Positions 9,087 to 17,969 are shown, numbered from the stretch's first letter. The stretch: DNA of 64,000 nt from Tenacibaculum piscium (GCF_021390715.1 NZ_JAJGWT010000009.1:56439-120438); one strand, 5' to 3'. Notes: generated from the sequence alone by a model not told the origin. Numbers and translations: made by a program.

Positions 9087-10319
9087 ATGATGATGAAAAA
9101 AAACACACTTATTCGCTTTCTTCTTTTCTTTTTCCTTTTCTTTTTCGTTGGAATTACTTCTTTTTTCGGACAAATCAAACAAATTGAGAAAATTGAGCCA
9201 AAAAAAACGTTCAAATTATCAAATAACGCACAAATAAGTATCATCACTTCAGGACCTGGCGAAGCGTTATATGAAAAATTTGGACATACCGCAATTCGTG
9301 TAAAAGATCCTATTTTACAATTCGATTTAATTTACAATTACGGAATTTTTGATTTTGAAAATCCTACTTTTTATGCCGATTTCACCAAAGGATACATGAA
9401 ATATAAATTGGCGAAATATCCATTTTATTTGGCTTTAAAAAATGCACAACATGATAAACGCTGGGTAAAAGAACAAATTTTAAATTTATCACAATCGCAA
9501 AAAAATGATTTTTTTACAATTCTAGAAATCAATATTTTACCCGAAAACGCAGGCTATTTATACGATCCATATTTTGATAATTGTGCTACAAAACCTCGAG
9601 ACATTATCAAAAAAGTTTTAGGCAAAAATCTAATTTTCAAAGATGATTTTGTTACGCAAAAAGTGTCTTTACGTCAATTAATGAACAAAGAAATTCATCA
9701 AAATACTTGGGGAAGTGTAGGAATTAACATCGCTTTAGGAAGCCGATTGGATAAAATTACAACGCCAAGCGAATACCTATATTTACCCGATTATGTTTTT
9801 GAAGCCTTGGAAGTTTCCAAAATTTTAAAAGATGGAAAACAAGAAAATATCAGTTCAAAAACAACTATTTTATTAGATTTTGATGAAAAAGAATCAAAAG
9901 AAGATAAAATTAGCCCTTTTTTAATCTTTTTAATCATTGCCATATTAGGATTAATAATCACCTATAAAGATTATAAAAATGCTACAAGAAGCAAATGGCT
10001 CGATTTTATCATCTTTTTTATATCAGGAATAACAGGCGTTTTAATTGTCTATTTATGGTTTTTTACGAATCATTCAACCGCTCCGAATAACTTTAATTTC
10101 TTATGGGCTTTTGCACCAAACTTAATTATTTCTTTCTTTTTAATTCAAGAAAAATTACCAAAATGGCTTTCAAAATATATGCTACTTTTACTAGTCTTTT
10201 TAGTGATATTAGTTATTATTTGGATAACAAAAACGCAATTATTTGCACTTCCTTTGCTTCCTTTATTCATTTTATTAGCCGTACGTTATTGGTTTTTACA
10301 AAAAACTTTGAATCGCTAA
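9087..10319 (+). CDS. DUF4105 protein with a C-terminal membrane domain
   Basis: The protein begins with a signal peptide or anchor (hydrophobic residues about 6-27). The DUF4105 domain follows, with SGPGEALYEKFGHTAIRV at about residues 55-72, YNYGIFDF, and DPYFDNCATKPRD at about 160. DUF4105 is a conserved periplasmic domain resembling NlpC/P60-type cysteine hydrolases in having a Cys/His/Asn-rich core (FGH and DNC here); activity is not established. Residues about 275-405 form five membrane segments, so this is a two-part protein. Three consecutive ATG codons open the gene. The 3' end overlaps the convergent aroQ by 24 nt. Confidence 0.82.
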   Translation: MMMKKNTLIRFLLFFFLFFFVGITSFFGQIKQIEKIEPKKTFKLSNNAQISIITSGPGEALYEKFGHTAIRVKDPILQFDLIYNYGIFDFENPTFYADFTKGYMKYKLAKYPFYLALKNAQHDKRWVKEQILNLSQSQKNDFFTILEINILPENAGYLYDPYFDNCATKPRDIIKKVLGKNLIFKDDFVTQKVSLRQLMNKEIHQNTWGSVGINIALGSRLDKITTPSEYLYLPDYVFEALEVSKILKDGKQENISSKTTILLDFDEKESKEDKISPFLIFLIIAILGLIITYKDYKNATRSKWLDFIIFFISGITGVLIVYLWFFTNHSTAPNNFNFLWAFAPNLIISFFLIQEKLPKWLSKYMLLLLVFLVILVIIWITKTQLFALPLLPLFILLAVRYWFLQKTLNR

Positions 10320-10712
10320 ATGATAACTTTTCAAACCAAAACCTAAAATTACACCTTTCGCATTTGCCGATAAATAACTTTTATGACGAAACGATTCACG
10401 AGCGTGTACATTTGAAATATGCACTTCAATAACAGGTGTTTCGATTCCTTTTACAGCATCGGCAATTGCAATTGAAGTGTGAGTGTAAGCTCCTGCATTT
10501 AGGATAATTCCATCATATTGAAAACCAACTTCATGTAATTTATTAATAAGTTCACCTTCAATATTCGATTGAAAATAATGTAATTCAATCGTTTTATAGG
10601 TTTCTTTTAATTCTTTAAAAAAATCTTCAAAAGAACTCGTTCCATAAATTTCTGGCTCCCTTTTTCCTAATAAATTTAAGTTTGGCCCATTTATGATTAT
10701 AATTTTTTTCAT
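10296..10712 (-). CDS. aroQ: 3-dehydroquinate dehydratase, type II
   Basis: Dodecameric cytoplasmic enzyme of the shikimate pathway that dehydrates 3-dehydroquinate to 3-dehydroshikimate. The type II signature is clear: INGPNLNLLGKREPEIYG with the catalytic Tyr23, N72 in LNAGAYTHTS, and VHISN (His98) followed by HARE and FRHKS. The length of 138 aa is normal. No neighbouring aro genes are present. The stop codon side overlaps the DUF4105 gene tail to tail. Confidence 0.96.
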   Translation of the reverse strand: MKKIIIINGPNLNLLGKREPEIYGTSSFEDFFKELKETYKTIELHYFQSNIEGELINKLHEVGFQYDGIILNAGAYTHTSIAIADAVKGIETPVIEVHISNVHARESFRHKSYLSANAKGVILGFGLKSYHLAIQSFL

Positions 10713-10770
10713 CAGAATATATTTAACTATTTTATTCGGTAAAAATACTATTTTAACTTTTAAGCATAAA

Positions 10771-10797
10771 AAAAAGGAAGCTAATTGCTTCCCTTTT
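10771..10797 (-). terminator. Terminator after the outer-membrane barrel gene
   Basis: GGAAGC and GCTTCC form a stem around a 5-nt loop (10776-10792), flanked by A and T runs. On the minus strand it ends with eight T residues, which makes it a good intrinsic terminator for the gene at 10830-11327. Confidence 0.75.
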
Positions 10798-10829
10798 TAA
10801 TATATAAAATTTTGTGCTATTTTATATTC

Positions 10830-11327
10830 CTATAAAGAAAAAGAATATGTTGCTCCAATTCCAAAAGAAGAAAGTGTTGCGTTATCAAGAACAACCGCTG
10901 AGTAATCAATGTGTGCTGTAATTTTTTCAGTTACTTTATAACCAACCATTGGTCTGTAGTAAAAACCACTTTCAGTGTTTTCAGATGGTCTAACCCCTAT
11001 CCCATATCCTAAATCTAATCCTAAAGAAAATTTATCTGATACCGTAAAACGACCTGCTGCTGCTATTGGTAAAAAAGCTGCATCTGCACCATCTCCTAAG
11101 AAGTGTATGTGAGAAATAGCACCCCCTACTTTAAACTCTTCTGAAACTTTAAATAAATAATTAACTTCAATAGCACCTGTTACATCAGCTTTTGAATCAC
11201 CAGAAGGAATACCAATAGTACCACCAACATTTAATTCGGTATCTGTAGTTCCAACTACTTTTGTTTCTTGTGCATTTGCTGTAAAACCTGCAGCAACAAT
11301 AGCAATAACTAATAATACTTTTTTCAT
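10830..11327 (-). CDS. Small outer-membrane beta-barrel protein
   Basis: A 20-residue signal peptide (MKKVLLVIAIVAAGFTANA) precedes a 145-residue mature protein with alternating polar/hydrophobic strands. Glycine-rich turns and the C-terminus YSFSL support an outer-membrane beta-barrel of the OmpW/PorT-like small-barrel type. There are no cysteines and no enzymatic motif. It is probably a structural or porin-like protein; the exact family is not clear to me. The gene is monocistronic, between a terminator and a promoter region shared with xerD. Confidence 0.75.
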   Translation of the reverse strand: MKKVLLVIAIVAAGFTANAQETKVVGTTDTELNVGGTIGIPSGDSKADVTGAIEVNYLFKVSEEFKVGGAISHIHFLGDGADAAFLPIAAAGRFTVSDKFSLGLDLGYGIGVRPSENTESGFYYRPMVGYKVTEKITAHIDYSAVVLDNATLSSFGIGATYSFSL

Positions 11328-11353
11328 TATTTTTTATTTAAATTAAGTTTAAT

Positions 11354-11391
11354 TTTGTTTTGCAAACGTAGTTTTTATTTTTGTAGTAAAA
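11354..11391. promoter_or_regulatory. Divergent overlapping promoters (barrel gene / xerD)
   Basis: Plus strand: TTTG at 11354-11357 and TATTTTTG at 11376-11383, spaced 18 nt, 30 nt before the xerD ATG. Minus strand: TACGTTTG at 11370-11363, 35 nt before the barrel-protein ATG, with a poor upstream TTTT as -33. The two promoters share the same 40 bp. Confidence 0.5.
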
Positions 11392-11413
11392 TCATTTTAT
11401 CAAAAAAAAAAAA

Positions 11414-12331
11414 ATGAACTGGCAACAAGCAACAACAGATTATATCAATTATTTAAAAATAGAAAGAGGACTTTCTAAAAACTCTATTGATGGTTATTCA
11501 AGAGATATAAAAAAACTAGTATTATTTGTTGATACACTCGAAAATTATAGCACTCCAATTGATATTACTTCGGAAATAATTAAGCAATTTATATACGATA
11601 GTGGGAAAAATTTAAATGCAACAAGTCAAGCACGATTAATTTCAGGATTGCGAAGTTTTTTTGATTATTTAATTTTTGAAGATTATAGAAAAAACAATCC
11701 TACCGATTTAATTGAAAGCCCAAATACAACACGAAAACTGCCCGATACGCTCGAAAAAGAAGAAATTGACAACCTAATTAATGCTATTGATTTGAGTCAT
11801 CCGCAAGGCGAACGCAATAAAACCATTATTGAAACCATTTTTAGTTGTGGTTTGCGAGTTAGTGAATTAATTAATTTACAATTATCTGATTTATTTTTCA
11901 ATGAAGGTTATATTCGAGTATTAGGAAAAGGAAATAAATATCGTTTTGTACCGATTCACAGCACTACTATTTCCCGCTTAAATTTTTATATAAATGATAT
12001 TCGTCCAGCAATAACCCCGAAGGAAAAAGAAGAAGATATTATTTTTTTAAACAGACGTGGAAGCCGATTAAGCCGTCAAATGATTTTTATGATTTTGAAA
12101 GAGTTAGCGGTAAAAACAAATCTTAAAAAAAGTATCGGACCACATACTTTGCGTCATTCTTTTGCGACTTATTTATTAAAAAATGGTGCTGACTTGCGTG
12201 TTATTCAACAACTATTAGGACATGAAAGTATTACAACCACCGAAATTTACGTACATTTAGATACCAGTTATTTAAAAGAAGTCGTTGACTTACATCATCC
12301 AAGAAGTGCTATGAATATTAATGATCAATAA
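11414..12331 (+). CDS. xerD: Tyrosine site-specific recombinase XerD/XerC
   Basis: Recombinase of the type that resolves chromosome dimers at dif. It has the SAM-like core-binding domain at residues 1-90 and the catalytic domain after residue 110. All active-site residues are present: R148 in CGLRVSEL, K172 in GKGNKYR, H244 and R247 in HTLRHSF, H270 in LGHES, and the nucleophile Y279. The length of 305 aa is that of a housekeeping Xer protein rather than a phage integrase, and there is no att site or tRNA nearby. Bacteroidota often use Xer pairs; which of XerC/XerD this is cannot be settled here. Confidence 0.92.
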   Translation: MNWQQATTDYINYLKIERGLSKNSIDGYSRDIKKLVLFVDTLENYSTPIDITSEIIKQFIYDSGKNLNATSQARLISGLRSFFDYLIFEDYRKNNPTDLIESPNTTRKLPDTLEKEEIDNLINAIDLSHPQGERNKTIIETIFSCGLRVSELINLQLSDLFFNEGYIRVLGKGNKYRFVPIHSTTISRLNFYINDIRPAITPKEKEEDIIFLNRRGSRLSRQMIFMILKELAVKTNLKKSIGPHTLRHSFATYLLKNGADLRVIQQLLGHESITTTEIYVHLDTSYLKEVVDLHHPRSAMNINDQ

Positions 12332-12341
12332 AAATTTAAAA

Positions 12342-12390
12342 CTGTCAGTTCGAGTGATTTTTTTCCTTCAAAAAAATTGTATCGAGAACT
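12342..12390. repeat. Inverted-repeat hairpin after xerD
   Basis: Starting 10 nt after the xerD stop, GTTCGAGTGATTTTTTT pairs with AAAAAAATTGTATCGAGAAC around a short CCTTC loop, with a few mismatches. It may terminate xerD. The opening CTGTCAGTTCGAGTG and closing TATCGAGAAC resemble an intergenic palindrome that I recall from other flavobacterial genomes; that recollection is not verified here. Confidence 0.6.
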
Positions 12391-12537
12391 TTTATATAAA
12401 TTAAAATTTAATCGAATTGATAAAAATAAAATATTGTAAAAAAAAACTCTAATAAGTTTTAGATAAATAATTTAGATGAAATAAAAAAATAAGGATAGTT
12501 AAAGAAAAGTAAAACGAGAATAGAAGGCACAAAAAAT

Positions 12538-12631
12538 GGCAAGCTACCTACATCACACTGCTACAACCTAATACCCTTGCTGCGTTCCCGCCCTGGGGGA
12601 TTCAAAGGGAGCTAGTTGTGTAGGACTTGCC
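12538..12631 (-). ncRNA. ffs: Signal recognition particle RNA, small bacterial type
   Basis: The minus strand gives a single long hairpin of about 94 nt closed by GGCAAG pairing with CTTGCC at its ends. The apical domain contains GGGCGGGAACGCAGCAAGGG, which is the conserved SRP RNA core bound by Ffh, in the form seen in Bacteroidota. A T-rich stretch (six T on the minus strand, 12536-12531) follows as terminator, and a good promoter precedes it. It lacks the Alu domain, as in E. coli 4.5S RNA. Together with Ffh it targets membrane proteins to the translocon. No gene overlaps it. Confidence 0.92.
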
Positions 12632-12635
12632 GAGG

Positions 12636-12665
12636 CAAATTTACACTCTTTTTTGAAACTAACAA
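12636..12665 (-). promoter_or_regulatory. Promoter of the SRP RNA
   Basis: Minus strand TTG (12665-12663), 19-nt spacer, TAAATTTG (12643-12636). Both elements match the Bacteroidota consensus exactly, and the expected start site falls at the 5' base of the RNA hairpin. Confidence 0.7.
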
Positions 12666-12786
12666 TATAAAAAAGAACTTTTTTTTGTGAATTTTCTGTA
12701 AATTTACAGTAACTTTTTTAACTATCTGACTACTAATATATTGTTTAGAATCTTTTTTTTAATAATTAGAATCGAAAACAAAATAA

Positions 12787-12794
12787 TATATTTG
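12787..12794 (+). promoter_or_regulatory. -7 promoter box of the DUF4199 gene
   Basis: TATATTTG matches TAnnTTTG and lies 22 nt before the ATG. A convincing -33 element was not found. The rest of the 485-nt gene-free stretch 12332-12816 holds only the inverted repeat and SRP RNA listed separately. Confidence 0.45.
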
Positions 12795-12816
12795 TAGCAC
12801 TAATTACATAAATGAA

Positions 12817-13344
12817 ATGGAAAATCAAGTACAAAGTAGGCGTATTATTTTAAATTACGGATTGGTTTATGGTGGTATTATCGTGTTTATCAACTTATTA
12901 ATTTACGCTCTAGGTATGACTTTTGATACCCTTGGAGGAATTATTAATATGATTGCACTAGCCGTTTGTATTATAGCACTGCCTATTCTAGCGATTAAAA
13001 AATTTAAAAAAGAAAATAACGGTTTCTTAATTTGGGGACAAGCATTAAAAATAGGCGTTGGTATCGTTGCCGTTGGAGCAGTTATCAGTATTGTATATAC
13101 GCATCTTTTTACAGGAATTATTGAGCCAGATTTTTACAATCAACTTACCGAATTTCAAACTGAAAAATTTTTAGAAGCAGGATTAACAGATGATCAAATT
13201 GAAAGCCAATTAGCGATGCAAGCCAAATTTCAAGGAACAATTATTGGCGATTCTTTAGGCTTATTATTTTATGTTTTCTTAGGATTTATTGTATCTGCAA
13301 TTGCTGGTGCAGTTATGAAACACACACAAGAAGATGAATATTAA
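12817..13344 (+). CDS. DUF4199 integral membrane protein
   Basis: A 175-residue protein with four hydrophobic segments at about 13-33, 38-57, 71-95 and 143-165. DUF4199 is a Bacteroidota membrane family without an assigned role. An amphipathic, acidic loop (about 105-140) separates the last two segments. It stands 53 nt upstream of the GT2 gene on the same strand, so the two probably share a transcript; this suggests, without proving, a role at the membrane step of glycan or lipid modification. Confidence 0.8.
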   Translation: MENQVQSRRIILNYGLVYGGIIVFINLLIYALGMTFDTLGGIINMIALAVCIIALPILAIKKFKKENNGFLIWGQALKIGVGIVAVGAVISIVYTHLFTGIIEPDFYNQLTEFQTEKFLEAGLTDDQIESQLAMQAKFQGTIIGDSLGLLFYVFLGFIVSAIAGAVMKHTQEDEY

Positions 13345-13397
13345 TTGATTTTTTGTGTATATTTTCACAAGAAAAGATAGCATAAAACACCAATAAT

Positions 13398-14354
13398 ATG
13401 GATATATCGGTAGTTATACCACTTCTGAATGAAGAAGAATCTTTACTAGAATTACACAATTGGATTGCAAAAATTATGCAATCCAATGCTTATTTATATG
13501 AAATTATTTTTATTGATGATGGTAGCTCCGATACTTCTTGGCAAGTAATTGAGCAATTATCCGAAGAAAATAGCGCCGTAAAAGGAATTCGTTTTCAAAA
13601 AAACTACGGAAAATCGCAAGCTTTAGATGCTGGTTTTGGTTTATCAAAAGGAGACGTAGTGATTACTATGGATGCCGATTTACAAGACAGCCCCGATGAA
13701 ATTCCTGGTTTATATGAAATGATAACAAGCCAAAATTTTGATTTAGTTTCTGGATGGAAAAAGAAACGCTACGACAATATTCTTACCAAAAATATTCCAT
13801 CTAAATTATTTAATTGGGCGGCTCGAAAAACATCAGGATTAGAATTAAACGATTTTAACTGCGGATTAAAAGCCTATAAAAACGAAGTTATTAAAACCGT
13901 AAAAGTTAGCGGAGAAATGCACCGTTATATTCCTGTTTTAGCCAAAAATGAAGGTTTTAATAAAATTGGAGAGAAAATAGTACAACATCAGGCACGAAAA
14001 TATGGCGTTACTAAATTTGGAATGGATCGGTTTGTGAATGGTTTTTTAGATTTAATTACGGTTTCTTTTTTATCTAAATTTGGAAAACGTCCAATGCATA
14101 TTTTTGGATTCTGGGGAACATTAATGTTTTTATTTGGATTTCTAGCAGCGTTTTTTATCGGTTCTATGAAAATCTATTATTTATTTGCAGGCGTAAAAGC
14201 TATTTTAATCACCAATAATCCGTGGTTTTTTATCGCTCTAACTTCCATGATTTTAGGAACACTCTTGTTTTTAGCAGGATTTTTAGGAGAATTAATTATC
14301 AAAAGTAATCCGCAGCAAAAACACTACACAATTAAAGAAAAATTGAATTTTTAA
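13398..14354 (+). CDS. Membrane-anchored GT2 glycosyltransferase (DPM1/GtrB-like)
   Basis: The GT-A domain occupies residues 1-220. It has the nucleotide-sugar motif IDDGSSDTSW at about 40-49 and the metal-binding DADLQD at 92-97. Two membrane segments (about 232-258 and 270-302) follow, as in polyprenyl-phosphate sugar synthases such as GtrB, ArnC or dolichol-phosphate mannose synthase. The likely job is to transfer a sugar from a nucleotide to undecaprenyl phosphate at the inner face of the membrane. The exact sugar cannot be told. The phosphosugar mutase that follows (63 nt away) could supply the sugar-1-phosphate for its donor. Confidence 0.9.
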   Translation: MDISVVIPLLNEEESLLELHNWIAKIMQSNAYLYEIIFIDDGSSDTSWQVIEQLSEENSAVKGIRFQKNYGKSQALDAGFGLSKGDVVITMDADLQDSPDEIPGLYEMITSQNFDLVSGWKKKRYDNILTKNIPSKLFNWAARKTSGLELNDFNCGLKAYKNEVIKTVKVSGEMHRYIPVLAKNEGFNKIGEKIVQHQARKYGVTKFGMDRFVNGFLDLITVSFLSKFGKRPMHIFGFWGTLMFLFGFLAAFFIGSMKIYYLFAGVKAILITNNPWFFIALTSMILGTLLFLAGFLGELIIKSNPQQKHYTIKEKLNF

Positions 14355-14417
14355 AAGAATATTACACCGCTAACCATGTTAAAAGTGTTACTATTTTTTA
14401 TATAACTTATTATTTTT

Positions 14418-16127
14418 ATGCAAGAGATTTTAAACAATGCTAAAGTATGGCTTTCGGATATTTTTGATACCGAAACCAATAATGAAATTGAACAATTAAT
14501 AAACGAAAAATCGGATGATTTAGCCGATAGGTTTTATAAAAATTTAGAATTCGGAACTGGTGGAATGCGTGGAATTGTTGGCGCAGGAACCAACCGAATT
14601 AATAAATATACTTTAGGAAAAGCAACCCAAGGATTGAGTAATTATTTACATCAAATACATCCGAAGAAAGAATTAAAAGTAGCGATTGGATACGACTGTC
14701 GTCATGACAGTAAATGGTTGGCAAAAGTTGTTGCCGATGTTTTTTCTGCAAATAATATTAAGGTTTTTCTTTTTGAAGACCTCCGCCCTACTCCTGAATT
14801 ATCGTTTGCGGTAAATCATTTAGGTTGCGATGCTGGAATTGTATTAACGGCTTCTCATAATCCGCCAGAATATAATGGTTACAAAGTGTATTGGTCGGAC
14901 GGAGGACAAATTGTGCCACCACAAGATACGGCAATTATAAATGAAGTAAATTCGTTGGATTTTACGGATATTAATTTTGAAGCGAAGGAAGAATTAATAT
15001 CGAGTATCGGAAGTGAAATTGATGAAGCTTTTTGGCAAGCCTCTATTAAAAATGGAACTTTTAATGTAAAAAACCGTAAAGATTTAAAAATTGTTTTTAC
15101 CAATTTACACGGAACTGCTATTAAATTAATTCCTGAAGTTTTAAAACGTGCTGGTTATACCCAAGTTCATATTGTAGAAGAACAAGCCGAACCAGATGGA
15201 AGTTTTCCAACTGTAAAATCTCCAAATCCTGAAGAACCTGAAGCTTTAAAAATGGCGGTTGATTTAGCCAATAAAGTAGGTGCTGATATTGTTTTAGGAA
15301 CAGATCCTGATTCTGATAGAATTGGTATCGCGGTGCGTGATTTAGAAGGAAATATGAAATTATTAAACGGAAATCAGACGATGAGTATGATGACTGATTT
15401 TTTAATTAACGATTGGAAAAATAAAGGCAAATTAAACGGAAAACAATTTGTCGGTTCTACGATTGTTTCAACGAATTTAGTCAATGAAATTGCGAGTTCT
15501 TATGGCGTAGAAGCCAAGGTTGGTTTAACGGGTTTTAAGTGGATTGCAAAAATGATTAAAGACTTTCCTGAACTAGAATTTATTGGTGGTGGCGAAGAAA
15601 GTTTCGGTTATATGGTCGGCGATTTTGTGCGTGATAAAGATGCGGTAACCGCTGCTTTATTAGCTTGTGAAATTGCAACAAATGCCAAAGAAAATAACAG
15701 TTCTTTTTATCAAGAATTATTAGAATTATACACCCGTCATCATTTTTACAAAGAGCATTTAATTGCTATTGTTAAAAAAGGAATGGACGGTGCGCAACAA
15801 ATCAAGCAAATGATGGCTGATTTACGCAACAATCCGTTTACAGAAATGGACAATGCTAAAGTGGAATTTTTATACGATTATCAATCATCAATAAAAAAGA
15901 ATTTACTTACGGGTGAAGAAATACTTATGGATATTCCAAAATCGAATGTATTGATTTATCAAACTACCGACGGAACAAAAATGGCAGCCCGCCCAAGTGG
16001 AACAGAACCAAAAATAAAATTTTATTTCAGTGTAAGAACAGCATTAGATTCAATTGAAAATGCCGTTGAAATTGAACAAAAATTAGACACTAAAATTCAA
16101 CGAATTATCAAAGAATTAAATTTATAA
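14418..16127 (+). CDS. Phosphoglucomutase/phosphomannomutase-type phosphosugar mutase
   Basis: Cytoplasmic alpha-D-phosphohexomutase that interconverts sugar-6-phosphate and sugar-1-phosphate. The active-site phosphoserine is S146 in TASHNPPEYNGYK. The metal loop DPDSDR is at 296-301, the sugar-binding loop GGGEESFGY at about 391-399 and the phosphate-binding loop RPSGTEPKIKFY near residue 537. At 569 aa it belongs to the long PGM2-like branch. The stop codon is directly followed by the ATG of the ABC exporter (no gap), so translation is probably coupled. Confidence 0.93.
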   Translation: MQEILNNAKVWLSDIFDTETNNEIEQLINEKSDDLADRFYKNLEFGTGGMRGIVGAGTNRINKYTLGKATQGLSNYLHQIHPKKELKVAIGYDCRHDSKWLAKVVADVFSANNIKVFLFEDLRPTPELSFAVNHLGCDAGIVLTASHNPPEYNGYKVYWSDGGQIVPPQDTAIINEVNSLDFTDINFEAKEELISSIGSEIDEAFWQASIKNGTFNVKNRKDLKIVFTNLHGTAIKLIPEVLKRAGYTQVHIVEEQAEPDGSFPTVKSPNPEEPEALKMAVDLANKVGADIVLGTDPDSDRIGIAVRDLEGNMKLLNGNQTMSMMTDFLINDWKNKGKLNGKQFVGSTIVSTNLVNEIASSYGVEAKVGLTGFKWIAKMIKDFPELEFIGGGEESFGYMVGDFVRDKDAVTAALLACEIATNAKENNSSFYQELLELYTRHHFYKEHLIAIVKKGMDGAQQIKQMMADLRNNPFTEMDNAKVEFLYDYQSSIKKNLLTGEEILMDIPKSNVLIYQTTDGTKMAARPSGTEPKIKFYFSVRTALDSIENAVEIEQKLDTKIQRIIKELNL

Positions 16128-17960
16128 ATGAATTATTTCAAACGCTTTTTTAACTATGCACGCCCCTATAAATCATTAGGGGTTTTAAGCATTATTCTTA
16201 ATATTTTGTACGCTTTATTTACCACATTATCGTACGTAATTTTAATGCCTACTTTAAATATATTATTTGGAGAAACACCTAAAGAATGCGTAAAACCTAT
16301 ATACCCAGGCTTTATCGATTCTTTAGATAAAGACTATTTAAGTAATTTATTAAATTATTATGTTACCTACATCAATGAAACTTATGGACAGGAAAAAACC
16401 TTATTATATGTCGTACTATGTGTAATTATTGTCTTTTTATTGAAGAATTTATTTAGTTATTTAGGGCAATTAACCATGGTTTTTTTAAAAAACAATGTAT
16501 TAAAAGACCTTCGAACTATTATTTATCAAAAAATAATAACATTACCGCTTTCTTTTTTTTCAAAACAGAATAAAGGCGATATTATAGCACGTAGTACCAA
16601 TGATGTAAATACCATTAATAATTCGTATCTTAATTTGATTGTAACTTTTATTAGAGAGCCGTTAAATATTATTTTTACGCTTTTTGTGATGGTTAAAACA
16701 AGTTGGGAATTATCTATTTTTATCTTCACTTTTATTCCTGTTTCTGGTTTGGTAATTTCATTTATCAGTAAAAAAATAAAACAACAATCGGGTGAAATAT
16801 CTGAAAAAATTGGTGGTCTTTTAGGAATTTTAGAAGAAAGTATTTCTGGTTTAAAAATAATCAAAGCTTTTAATGCGGAACAATTATTTTCATCAAAATT
16901 TAATAGGCAAACGGAAGAAATTAGGCTTTTATCAAACAAAATGAGCAAAAAAGAAACCTTAGCGAGCCCGATGAGTGAATTTCTTGGAATCGTTACGATT
17001 GCTGGGCTTCTTTGGTATGGTGGTAAAATGGTTTTAATTGATCATACTTTACTCGGTGGAACTTTTATCGGTTTTATGGCTGCTGCTTACAATATTCTTA
17101 CGCCTGCCAAAGCAATAGCAAAGGCGAATAATCAGATTAAGATAGGAAATGCCGCTGCGCAAAGAATTTTTGAAGTTATTGACACGCAAAACAATGTGAA
17201 AGAACTCGATAATCCGAAAGAAATAACCGATTTTAAAAACGAAATTCAATTTAAAAATATCTCGTTTAAATATGATGAAAATTATGTGTTAAAAAACTTT
17301 TCATTAACCATTCCTAAAGGAAAAACAGTTGCTTTAGTCGGGCAATCTGGAAGTGGAAAATCTACTTTAGCAAACCTAATTACACGTTTTTATGATGTTA
17401 ATGAAGGAGAAATTCTTATCGATGGAAATAATATTAAAAATATTTCTAAAAAATCATTACGAGGATTAACGGGAATTGTTGCACAAGATTCAACATTATT
17501 TAACGATACTGTTGCCAATAATATCAAATTAAGCAAACCTTCTGCGACTGATAAAGAAGTTGAAAAATCGGCAATTATAGCAAATGCTTCGGATTTCATC
17601 AATGATTTATCGCAAAAATACAACACCGTAATTGGCGATAGAGGAAGTTCATTATCGGGCGGGCAACAGCAACGAATTGCCATTGCAAGAGCGGTTTTAA
17701 AAAATCCGCCGATTATGGTTTTAGATGAAGCAACCTCAGCTTTAGATACCGAATCGGAACAATTAGTACAAGTTGCTTTAGAGAAAATGATGAAAAACAG
17801 AACTTCTTTGGTTATTGCACACCGATTATCGACCATTCAAAATGCCGATAAAATTGTTGTGATGAAAAAAGGCACAATCGTAGAGCAAGGAAAACATGAA
17901 GAATTATTAGCTAAAAAAGGCGAATATTATAAATTGGTTACGATGCAGTCATTAGCATAG
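16128..17960 (+). CDS. ABC exporter, MsbA-like (fused permease and ATPase)
   Basis: Type IV ABC exporter half-transporter of 610 aa. The membrane domain (residues 1-345) has six likely helices. The nucleotide-binding domain has Walker A GQSGSGKST at 405-413, signature LSGGQQQR at about 514-521, and Walker B followed by DEATSALD. The family includes MsbA (lipid A flippase) and many lipid or drug exporters. An extra loop between helices 1 and 2 (about 47-90), which contains Cys54, is typical of Bacteroidota members. It is the last gene of a run with GT2 and the mutase, so glycolipid or lipid A transport is plausible but inferred. Confidence 0.9.
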   Translation: MNYFKRFFNYARPYKSLGVLSIILNILYALFTTLSYVILMPTLNILFGETPKECVKPIYPGFIDSLDKDYLSNLLNYYVTYINETYGQEKTLLYVVLCVIIVFLLKNLFSYLGQLTMVFLKNNVLKDLRTIIYQKIITLPLSFFSKQNKGDIIARSTNDVNTINNSYLNLIVTFIREPLNIIFTLFVMVKTSWELSIFIFTFIPVSGLVISFISKKIKQQSGEISEKIGGLLGILEESISGLKIIKAFNAEQLFSSKFNRQTEEIRLLSNKMSKKETLASPMSEFLGIVTIAGLLWYGGKMVLIDHTLLGGTFIGFMAAAYNILTPAKAIAKANNQIKIGNAAAQRIFEVIDTQNNVKELDNPKEITDFKNEIQFKNISFKYDENYVLKNFSLTIPKGKTVALVGQSGSGKSTLANLITRFYDVNEGEILIDGNNIKNISKKSLRGLTGIVAQDSTLFNDTVANNIKLSKPSATDKEVEKSAIIANASDFINDLSQKYNTVIGDRGSSLSGGQQQRIAIARAVLKNPPIMVLDEATSALDTESEQLVQVALEKMMKNRTSLVIAHRLSTIQNADKIVVMKKGTIVEQGKHEELLAKKGEYYKLVTMQSLA

Positions 17961-17969
17961 ATAATCACA

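Noticed and set aside
10103..10432. Open reading frame of 109 codons on the plus strand
   Set aside because: It overlaps the DUF4105 gene in another frame and the aroQ gene in antisense; both are well supported.
11414..12331. Possible phage or genomic-island integrase
   Set aside because: The protein has the length and motifs of a housekeeping Xer recombinase, and no tRNA, att repeats or phage genes are nearby.
16526..16948. Open reading frame of 140 codons on the minus strand
   Set aside because: It is antisense to the ABC exporter coding region and is a by-product of its codon use.
17390..17836. Open reading frame of 148 codons on the minus strand
   Set aside because: It is antisense to the nucleotide-binding domain of the ABC exporter, with no homology signs.
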